Shown here in pieces: positions 1 through 6,027 of a stretch of DNA of 12,349 nucleotides (its first letter is position 1; each line of letters opens with the position of its first letter). Both the position numbers and the translations under genes were made by a program. The notes under the pieces were generated by a model that was given only the letters and a program-made list of their open reading frames with translations, searched no databases and was not told the DNA's origin. The stretch is from DASQUP01 sp035641235 (GTDB taxonomy: Bacteria; Actinomycetota; CADDZG01; WHSQ01): positions 1 to 12,349 of the forward strand of contig DASQUP010000203.1 in assembly GCA_035641235.1 (NCBI GenBank). Direction: 5' to 3'.

Positions 1-199
1 GTGCCTCGACCAGCAATGTCGGTAGGGTTCTGCGGGCGAAAAAGCTGCGCCTGGCTGCGTTCTCGGTCGGGCACGTACGCTCCTGGTACGCACCCTCCCT
101 CAGGCCTTGCCAGGCTTGTTTTTCGCGCCGCAGAACCTCGCAAACATCACTGGCCGAGGCACTAGCGGCGCGGGCGGCACCTCCGCGCCGTTCGCCCCT
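1..199. other. 5' flank without a convincing gene
   Basis: I see no gene that I can support here. A frame entering from the left edge stays open to a stop near 162, but it has no recognisable domain. The sequence GTACGC occurs twice (75-80 and 86-91) around a short palindrome, CGTACG. The M28-like frame downstream is open back to a TTG at 107, but the translated 31 residues before its ATG at 200 look like low-complexity filler. I therefore treat this stretch as upstream DNA. No clear promoter or Shine-Dalgarno site is visible. Confidence 0.4.
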
Positions 200-1321
200 A
201 TGCTCTTCGCCGTGGACGCATTACGTGTGCTGGCGGAGGAGATCGGCCCGCGCCCTCCATGCTCTGAGGCAGAGAGTAGGGCCGCCTCCTGGTGTGCGGA
301 GCGGCTCGGAGAATTCGGCTACATCGTCGATGTCGAGCACTTCTCGGCGCGCCGGGATGCGAACGGCTGGTTCGCTGCCTACCTGACGCTGTCCTGTGCC
401 GGGGCCCTTCTCCTTGTGCCCCTTCCACTCGTTGCTGCCGTTCTGGGAGCGTCGGCTCTCGTCCTGTTTGCGCGCGACATAGAAGGCCGGCCGATACTCC
501 GGCCTCGAGGTGCGGTGAGCAGGAACGTGGTCGCTCGTCCCGATGGAAACACCCAACCTCGCGCCGTGCTGATGGCTCACATCGATAGCGGCAAGTCGCT
601 GCCACTGGCTCACCCGAGTTTCGCTGGGTTGGCTCGGCCATCAGCAGTCGCCCTCAACGCTGCACTCATAGTCGTTCCGTTCATGGCCTCGGTCGCGTGG
701 ATTGCTGAGGTCGATCGCGAACTACCGGACAGGCTCTGGATCCCTTCCGGCATTATCGCTGCGTACCTGGCGATGATGATCGGTGTGAGAATCCACGCGG
801 CACTGCGCGCACCTTTCGTAGCGGGAGCCAACGACAATGCCTCCGGCGTCGAGGTGCTGATGCGCGTCGCGGCGGGTCGTCCCGAAAACGTGTGGTTCGT
901 TTTGACCGGTGCTTCGGAGGCCGGGATGCTCGGGGTGCGGGCGTTCCTGCACGCACACGATTCCGATGTCGGTGACGCTCTCTTCATCAACGTAAATGCG
1001 GTCGGCGCGGGGACCCTGACCGTTGCTTCCGAGGAAGGCGTGCTCTGGCCGCGTGATGCACACGGACCATTGGTGGATGCTGCGGAGAAGGCGGGCGCGG
1101 TCGCCTCCTCGTGGCAGATCAGCCCAACGGATGCGACGGCGTTGCTGGCCGGGAGGTTCAGAGCCGCCAGCCTTCTGCGTACCGATGAGCGGGGCCTGCT
1201 CCCGCACCGTCACCGCTCTACGGACGTGACAACCAATATCGACGAACGTGCCCTCGAAGATACGGCCGCCGCCGTTTCGAGGATCTTGATCGCCGCCCCC
1301 ACAACGGAGCGTGTCCCATGA
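200..1321 (+). CDS. Membrane-embedded M28 (Zn aminopeptidase)-like protein, probably catalytically altered
   Basis: A 373-aa protein if the ATG at 200 is used. The family-like sequence begins there; an in-frame TTG at 107 would add 31 unremarkable residues, and neither start has a good Shine-Dalgarno site. M28 landmarks appear in order: HID (H127, D129), NDNASG (D212) and HRSTD (H338, D342) near the C-terminus. Two family positions are changed. The usual catalytic/zinc pair EE reads S239-E240 (ASEAG), and the usual NLDMVG zinc aspartate reads N266 (NVNAVG). Hydrophobic stretches at about 60-90 (probably a hairpin), 150-169 and 180-197 suggest four membrane segments, two of them inserted between the HxD and DN motifs. 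M28 enzymes are di-zinc exopeptidases; this copy may be inactive or use an altered centre. Its stop overlaps the next start as ATGA, so the two genes are probably translationally coupled. Confidence 0.75.
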   Translation: MLFAVDALRVLAEEIGPRPPCSEAESRAASWCAERLGEFGYIVDVEHFSARRDANGWFAAYLTLSCAGALLLVPLPLVAAVLGASALVLFARDIEGRPILRPRGAVSRNVVARPDGNTQPRAVLMAHIDSGKSLPLAHPSFAGLARPSAVALNAALIVVPFMASVAWIAEVDRELPDRLWIPSGIIAAYLAMMIGVRIHAALRAPFVAGANDNASGVEVLMRVAAGRPENVWFVLTGASEAGMLGVRAFLHAHDSDVGDALFINVNAVGAGTLTVASEEGVLWPRDAHGPLVDAAEKAGAVASSWQISPTDATALLAGRFRAASLLRTDERGLLPHRHRSTDVTTNIDERALEDTAAAVSRILIAAPTTERVP

Positions 1322-1647
1322 CCGTGACCATCGTCTGTTTTGGGGCCATGCGCGAGTACCTTCCGCCGGGCGCGACCGGGAACAGAGGCGAGGTATCCGT
1401 TCGCGAGGGAGCGAGTGTGGGCGACGTGGTCGATGCCCTCGGCGCGCCGCGCTCCTTGGTGTTCTCGATCTTGGTGGACGGCGTGCAGGCAACCCTCGAC
1501 GACGAGGTTGCTTCGGGAGCGGAGATCACCCTGATGCCCCCCTTTGCGGGCGGGGCTATTCTTGACCCTGCGTTCAAGTCTCGAGCCACGGCCCCGGAAA
1601 GGAGCCGACAATGCCGCAGACCACAGCCCGCGGACCACGAAAGCTGA
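1318..1647 (+). CDS. MoaD/ThiS-family sulfur-carrier protein with a C-terminal tail beyond Gly-Gly
   Basis: A 109-aa protein with a ubiquitin-like beta-grasp fold, as in MoaD, the small subunit of molybdopterin synthase. The start is supported by GGAG at 1306-1309 and the ATGA overlap with the gene before it. Family features are the opening strand with FGAMREYL (residues 8-15), the acidic-to-hydrophobic core, and the closing PPFAGG (74-79). In working carriers the two glycines end the protein, because the terminal Gly is adenylated and converted to a thiocarboxylate. Here about 30 unrelated residues follow (80-109) and the frame overlaps the aldehyde dehydrogenase start by 37 bp. The choices are proteolytic trimming, a frameshift or sequencing indel in the C6 run (1537-1542) or G4 run (1552-1555), or a non-functional carrier. 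One extra base in the G4 run would end the protein as AGGGYS. The nearby molybdoenzyme makes a MoaD role sensible, but ThiS or another sulfur carrier cannot be excluded. Confidence 0.75.
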   Translation: MTVTIVCFGAMREYLPPGATGNRGEVSVREGASVGDVVDALGAPRSLVFSILVDGVQATLDDEVASGAEITLMPPFAGGAILDPAFKSRATAPERSRQCRRPQPADHES

Positions 1648-3185
1648 GGTCGACAAACCCGCGCACAGGTGAGCCATTCAGGGACATTCCGGCGGCCACA
1701 AAGGCCGAAGTTCTCGACGCCGTCGCCGCCGCGCGCAAGGTAGCCCCAGAGTGGGGATCGCTCGATCCGCGCGGCCGCGCCCACATCCTCAAAGAAGTCC
1801 GGCACAACATCTACTCGCATCTCGACGTCATCGTTGACACGATCTCAATGGAGTGTGGGAAGCCGCGCGCCGAGGCCCTGTCCGCCGAAGTGCTGCAGGT
1901 CGTTCTCTCGTGGCTCTACCTCGAGCGAACAGCTCCCAAGCACCTGAGGAGCGAACGACTTGGCGGTGCGCTCGGATTTGCCCTGGGCCTTCCGACCACG
2001 GCTCAATACAGACCATACGGAGTCGTGGGCGCAATCACCCCGTGGAACTATCCGTTCGGCTTGGCGATGGCTGCGATTGCACCAGCATTGTTCGCCGGCA
2101 ACGCGGTGGTGCTAAAGCCCTCTGAAGTCACGCCCGGCGTCGGTGAGGTAGTCAAGTCGATTCTGGAGCCGCTCCCGGCTGGGGTCGCGAGGGTCGTACA
2201 GGGGGCAGGAAACATCGGTGCCGCGCTCGTTGATGCCCCATGCGACAAGATCTGTTTCATCGGCTCGCCGGAGACGGGGCGGAAGATCGCCGCAGCCGCG
2301 GCGGCTCACCTGACTCCAGTTGTGATGGAACTCGGTGGGAAGGACGCGGCGATCGTGTGCGGCGATGCCGACCTCGACCTGGCTGCGTCCGGAATCGTGT
2401 GGGGGGCTAATGTCAACGCAGGTCAGACGTGCGCCGCGATCGAACGCGTTTACGTCGTGGACTCAGTCGCGGATGAATTCAGTGCTCTCGTTCTAGACAA
2501 GCTCGGGCGCCTCCGGCAGGGAGACGATGACTCCGATGTGGGCTCCCTCACGTTCAAGAAGCAGTTCGACTCCGTCGCCCGCCAGGTGAAGGACGCAGTC
2601 GGAAAGGGTGCGCGACTTCTTGCCGGTGGGCCCGATGCCGGGCCGCCGAATCAGAATGGATCGCTGTGGTATGCGCCGACGGTGATCGATGGCGTCACCG
2701 ACGACATGCAGGCCATGAAGCACGAGACGTTCGGACCTCTCCTTCCGATCATCCGGGTGCAGGACGAAGAGGAGGCGATCCGGCGCGCCAACGAAGATAG
2801 CTTCAACCTCACGGCTTCGGTGTGGACTACAAACAGCCGGCGCGGTGCGGCCATCGCCGACCGGGTGAAGGCGGGGATCGTAGTTATCAATGCTCACGGT
2901 GAAACGTGGGGGACGGTGTGGGCACCGTGGGGTGGCATCGGGGAATCCGGGTACGGCCGCCTGAACGGCCGGCTAGGTCTGCATGAGTTCGTGTACCCCG
3001 TGACGATCGGGCGCAACGCGATCCCACGGATGAAGCGGCTGTGGTGGTACCCATACGACGAGGCAACGGAGGACGCGTTTCGGCATTCGATCGGAGCGCT
3101 GTCGGCGCCGGCCATGGGCGACAAGCTCCGCCACGTCCCCGACCTTGTCAAAAGCGCCCGCCGCGCCCTGCGAGCGAAACTGTAG
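1611..3185 (+). CDS. NAD(P)-dependent aldehyde dehydrogenase family protein
   Basis: A 524-aa member of the aldehyde dehydrogenase superfamily, oxidising an aldehyde to the acid with NAD(P)+. The start ATG has AAGGAG six bases upstream. Visible motifs: TPWNYP (143-148, oxyanion Asn145), KPSE (169-172), the nucleotide-binding FIGSPETG (216-223), general base Glu240 in MELGGK, nucleophile Cys274 in NAGQTC, HETFGP (371-376), and the closing GGIGESGYGR (441-450). All catalytic residues are present, so the enzyme should be active. A tail beyond about residue 470 starts with aromatic residues (KRLWWYPYD) and ends basic. It resembles the tails of long-chain or plant-type ALDH22-like members, though I cannot name a substrate. 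It is the third gene of the M28-like/MoaD run. Its end lies nine bases from the convergent thiI end, and no obvious terminator lies between them. Confidence 0.93.
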   Translation: MPQTTARGPRKLRSTNPRTGEPFRDIPAATKAEVLDAVAAARKVAPEWGSLDPRGRAHILKEVRHNIYSHLDVIVDTISMECGKPRAEALSAEVLQVVLSWLYLERTAPKHLRSERLGGALGFALGLPTTAQYRPYGVVGAITPWNYPFGLAMAAIAPALFAGNAVVLKPSEVTPGVGEVVKSILEPLPAGVARVVQGAGNIGAALVDAPCDKICFIGSPETGRKIAAAAAAHLTPVVMELGGKDAAIVCGDADLDLAASGIVWGANVNAGQTCAAIERVYVVDSVADEFSALVLDKLGRLRQGDDDSDVGSLTFKKQFDSVARQVKDAVGKGARLLAGGPDAGPPNQNGSLWYAPTVIDGVTDDMQAMKHETFGPLLPIIRVQDEEEAIRRANEDSFNLTASVWTTNSRRGAAIADRVKAGIVVINAHGETWGTVWAPWGGIGESGYGRLNGRLGLHEFVYPVTIGRNAIPRMKRLWWYPYDEATEDAFRHSIGALSAPAMGDKLRHVPDLVKSARRALRAKL

Positions 3186-3194
3186 GAAAGAGCC

Positions 3195-4373
3195 CTAGAG
3201 ATCCGGGAGCTCCAGGACACGGGTCTCCCTCCCGGCGAGCGCCTTTCCGACCATCGCGTCGATGTCCAACTCCGCCTCCGCGGCGTCGGCCTCCCCTGGT
3301 GTCGCTCGAGTGGCAGGGGAGCGCGGCTCGAACAATACGCAGCAATCCTGGTAGCGGCGCGTCGAGATATCGAACGTGCCGATGTGCTCGGCCAGGTCGA
3401 TGATCTCCTGTTTGTCCATTCCGATCAGAGGTCTTAGCACCTGGGACTCCGGCACGGCGGAATCCACCGTCGTGATGTTCTCGAGAGTCTGCGACGCAAC
3501 CTGACCGAGTGAGTCCCCGGTGACCACAGCATGAGCGTTCCGCTCCTCTGCGAGCGCGGATGCGATCCGCAGCATCGCCCGTCTGTAGAGCACAACGCGG
3601 AGGCTCGAGGGAGCCGACGTGACGATCTCGCGCTGAGCATCGGCCAGGGGTATGAGGTGAAGCGTCGTACGAAGCTGGAATCGCGTGAGGATCTCGGCTA
3701 GTTCGGTTGCCTGGCGCAGGGAGGACGGATCGGTGTAGGGCTGGCCGTGGAAGTGAACCATCTCCACCTCCGCACCCCGGCGCGCCATCCGCCACGCAGC
3801 CACCGGCGAGTCGATGCCGCCGGAGAGAAGTGCAAGCATCCGCCCGGAAACACCAACGGGCAGGCCGCCCGGGCCCGGCCGGCGGTCCCTATAAACAAGC
3901 GCCTCGCCGCCGAATAGCTCGATCCACAGCGTCGTTTGGGGATCGCTGAGGTTGACCGGCGCGCCTATCTCATCCTGGATCAAACGGCCGATCTTCTCGT
4001 TTATCTCCTGCGAAGTTGTCGCCAGAGCGGAGTACGAACGCCGCGCACGAATGGCGAACGACTCCACAGGAGCCGAACGCATCAGCTCGAGTCCGGCGCC
4101 GCCGATCGCATCGAGGTCGGGCGCCACCCTGGTCCCCGTCCCCACGTAGGCGATCCCGAACACTCTGGCAGCCCGTTCTACGGCCTCGTCGATGCGGGCG
4201 GCGGGCTTGAACTCGACGGATACGCGGCCGAACCCCCTGCGCACGCGCGCGTAGCCGGTGCCACGCAGGGCACGCTTGAGGTTTCGGGTGAGGGTGGATT
4301 CGAAGAAGTTCCGGTTTCGACCCTTCAGCCCGACCTCGTGATAGTGGGCAACAAGCCCGATAATGGAGGGCAT
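3195..4373 (-). CDS. thiI: tRNA 4-thiouridine synthase / sulfurtransferase ThiI (rhodanese-less type)
   Basis: A 392-aa cytoplasmic enzyme that activates U8 of tRNA with ATP and transfers sulfur to give 4-thiouridine; in some bacteria it also feeds thiamine thiazole synthesis. The N-terminal ferredoxin-like segment begins with YHEVGLKGRNR (11-21). A THUMP domain follows (about 60-165), then an ATP pyrophosphatase (PP-loop) domain with SGGIDSP (184-190) and GDSLGQVASQT (286-296). The conserved cysteine region near the end of the PP-loop domain is a tandem Cys344-Cys345 (QDCCVLF). The protein ends about 45 residues later, so the C-terminal rhodanese domain of the E. coli type is absent. Such short ThiIs take sulfur from a partner cysteine desulfurase. 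The start is the ATG at 4373; no Shine-Dalgarno site is visible, but a promoter-like box lies immediately upstream. Confidence 0.93.
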   Translation of the reverse strand: MPSIIGLVAHYHEVGLKGRNRNFFESTLTRNLKRALRGTGYARVRRGFGRVSVEFKPAARIDEAVERAARVFGIAYVGTGTRVAPDLDAIGGAGLELMRSAPVESFAIRARRSYSALATTSQEINEKIGRLIQDEIGAPVNLSDPQTTLWIELFGGEALVYRDRRPGPGGLPVGVSGRMLALLSGGIDSPVAAWRMARRGAEVEMVHFHGQPYTDPSSLRQATELAEILTRFQLRTTLHLIPLADAQREIVTSAPSSLRVVLYRRAMLRIASALAEERNAHAVVTGDSLGQVASQTLENITTVDSAVPESQVLRPLIGMDKQEIIDLAEHIGTFDISTRRYQDCCVLFEPRSPATRATPGEADAAEAELDIDAMVGKALAGRETRVLELPDL

Positions 4374-4408
4374 ACGTGCAGGCTAACGCGTTGGTGTGTC
4401 CGTGTCGC
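4374..4408 (-). promoter_or_regulatory. Possible leaderless promoter of thiI
   Basis: Read on the minus strand, GCGACA (4408-4403) is followed after 17 bases by TAGCCT (4385-4380) and then six bases before the thiI ATG. A TAnnnT box this close to the start codon, with no Shine-Dalgarno site, is the usual arrangement of leaderless transcripts in actinobacteria. This was found by eye only. Confidence 0.4.
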
Positions 4409-4422
4409 GCCCGGCCAACCAG

Positions 4423-4452
4423 TTGACCACGTGCCACGCAGCACCCGATACT
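4423..4452 (+). promoter_or_regulatory. Possible sigma-70-type promoter for the cox operon
   Basis: TTGACC (4423-4428), an 18-base spacer and GATACT (4447-4452) point toward coxM. Transcription would start near 4460, leaving a 5' leader of about 195 bases. That leader contains an inverted repeat, CCGAAT (4473-4478) with ATTCGG (4492-4497), which could be a regulator site or a leader hairpin. There is no direct evidence of use. Confidence 0.35.
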
Positions 4453-4653
4453 CAGGCACAAGACCGGCTCTGCCGAATGGCCGGGCGGTTTATTCGGGGT
4501 GGGAGTAATGACCGCAGCTAGTCTCAGGCGGCGGAAACGGGCATTCCTTGCGGCGCGCCGATTTCGCACCCAGAACTATTTGAATGGCGGTCGGTCTGTA
4601 TTCGTATCCCCGCACATGTCCCGCCGGTGCGCGGCACCCCTCTGGAGGTAGCT

Positions 4654-5526
4654 ATGTTCCCTAGTGCGTTCGAGTACACCGCAGCGGACTCTCTTGATCA
4701 GGCCCTCGCGGTGCTGGCCGAGCGGGGAGACGAGGCCAAGGTCCTGGCCGGGGGCCAGAGTCTCATCCCGCTGCTGAAGTTGCGTTTTGCGGCCCCGGCA
4801 ATGTTGCTCGACGTCAATCGGGTTCCCGGTCTCAATGGGGTCTCCGAGGAGGGTGACTCGGTGACGGTCGGCGCGCTCGAACGCCACAACGCTGTGGCTG
4901 GATCAGACGTGCTAAAGAGGACGTTGCCCCTAATAACCTCGGCGGCTCCTCAAGTCGCCGACCCCCTCGTACGGAACCTCGGGACCATTGGCGGGTCGCT
5001 CGCTCACGCAGATCCCGCCGGCGATTGGGGTTCGGTGATGCTCGCGCTGAATGCTGAGCTCGTGCTGCAGAGCGCATCGGGGGAGCGAACCGTCGCGGCG
5101 TCCGATTTCTTGGTCGACACGTTCACGACGGTTCTCGAACCGACCGAAATCGTCACGAAGATACGCATACCGAGGCCGAGAGTTCCTTCCGGAGGGATCT
5201 ACTTGAAACTCGAGCGGAAGGTGGGTGATTTTGCGACCGTCGGGGTCGCGGTTCAGCTCGAACTCGACGACGGGACCATTCGGCGCGCCGGGATCGGGCT
5301 GACCGCTGTGGGGTCCCGAAACATCAGGGCCGCAGAGGCGGAGGGTTCTCTGGCCGGAGCCGAGCCGACCGAGGAAGCTTTTGCACAGGCCGCGGAGCTC
5401 GCCGCTCAGGCTGCGGAGCCGATTTCCGACTTGAGGGGTTCGGCAGACTACAAGAAGGGTGTCGTTCGGACTTTCGTTCGACGAGGGCTCAATCAGGGCC
5501 TGGCGGCTGCAAGGGGGAGTAACTGA
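4654..5526 (+). CDS. coxM: Carbon monoxide dehydrogenase, FAD-binding medium subunit
   Basis: A 290-aa flavoprotein subunit of aerobic CO dehydrogenase. It carries FAD and passes electrons from the iron-sulfur subunit toward the respiratory chain. FAD-contact motifs of the family are present: AGGQSLIPLLK (32-42) and NLGTIGGSLAHADPAGD (108-124). The C-terminal domain extends to about 285. I chose the ATG at 4654 over an in-frame GTG at 4627 because TGGAGGT lies five bases before it. Length matches the family (about 285-290). The stop overlaps the coxS start (TGATG), showing an operon in the classical M-S-L order. The medium subunit alone cannot separate CO dehydrogenase from other xanthine-oxidase-family enzymes; the large subunit decides it. 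Confidence 0.93.
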   Translation: MFPSAFEYTAADSLDQALAVLAERGDEAKVLAGGQSLIPLLKLRFAAPAMLLDVNRVPGLNGVSEEGDSVTVGALERHNAVAGSDVLKRTLPLITSAAPQVADPLVRNLGTIGGSLAHADPAGDWGSVMLALNAELVLQSASGERTVAASDFLVDTFTTVLEPTEIVTKIRIPRPRVPSGGIYLKLERKVGDFATVGVAVQLELDDGTIRRAGIGLTAVGSRNIRAAEAEGSLAGAEPTEEAFAQAAELAAQAAEPISDLRGSADYKKGVVRTFVRRGLNQGLAAARGSN

Positions 5527-6017
5527 TGGAGATCACCGTCACCGTCAACGGATCACCGCAAACGGCCGACGTCGAACCACGCACCCTGCTTGTGCATTTC
5601 ATCCGGGAGACATTGAGGTTGACCGGTACACACGTGGGCTGCGACACAACGAGCTGCGGAGCTTGCACCGTCCTCCTCGACGGAACTCCGATCAAGTCCT
5701 GCACGATGCTGGCGGTCCAGGCGAACGGCCGGTCCGTTACGACGGTAGAGGGCTTGGCGAGCAACGGCGCGCTGCACCCATTGCAGGAGGGCTTTAAGGA
5801 GCAGCACGGGTTGCAGTGTGGTTTCTGTACACCCGGCATGATGCTGGTGTCCGCGGCTCTTCTCGAGAACAATCCGTCGCCCACGGAGGCCGACGTTCGA
5901 TGGGCGATCTCCGGGAACATGTGCCGCTGCACCGGTTACCAGAACATCGTCAAAGCCGTGATGTGGGCGGCCGAGAAGGGGCGCGAAGAATCGGCAGACG
6001 CGTCCCAGGCGAGCTGA
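5526..6017 (+). CDS. coxS: Carbon monoxide dehydrogenase, [2Fe-2S] small subunit
   Basis: A 163-aa iron-sulfur subunit that carries electrons from the molybdenum site to FAD. Its N-terminal plant-ferredoxin-like domain binds one cluster through Cys39, Cys44, Cys47 and Cys59 (GCDTTSCGAC, then SC). The C-terminal helical domain binds the second through QCGFC (Cys98, Cys101) and MCRC (Cys133, Cys135). All eight ligands are present, as is Gln97, which in the family lies beside the molybdopterin. Start ATG 5526 shares a base with the coxM stop, and a G-rich Shine-Dalgarno site lies at about 5513-5519. Length is normal for CoxS/CutS. The last dozen residues are variable and probably disordered. Confidence 0.95.
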   Translation: MEITVTVNGSPQTADVEPRTLLVHFIRETLRLTGTHVGCDTTSCGACTVLLDGTPIKSCTMLAVQANGRSVTTVEGLASNGALHPLQEGFKEQHGLQCGFCTPGMMLVSAALLENNPSPTEADVRWAISGNMCRCTGYQNIVKAVMWAAEKGREESADASQAS

Positions 6018-6027
6018 GGAGGGGTCG

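Noticed and set aside
722..1820. Long minus-strand open frames opposite the M28-like, MoaD-like and aldehyde dehydrogenase genes
   Set aside because: They are arginine- and proline-rich shadows typical of high-GC DNA, with no domain, start site or ribosome site, opposite well-supported genes.
3936..4508. Plus-strand open frame spanning the thiI start and the divergent promoter region
   Set aside because: It is mostly antisense to thiI, lacks any recognisable domain, and would run through both candidate promoters.
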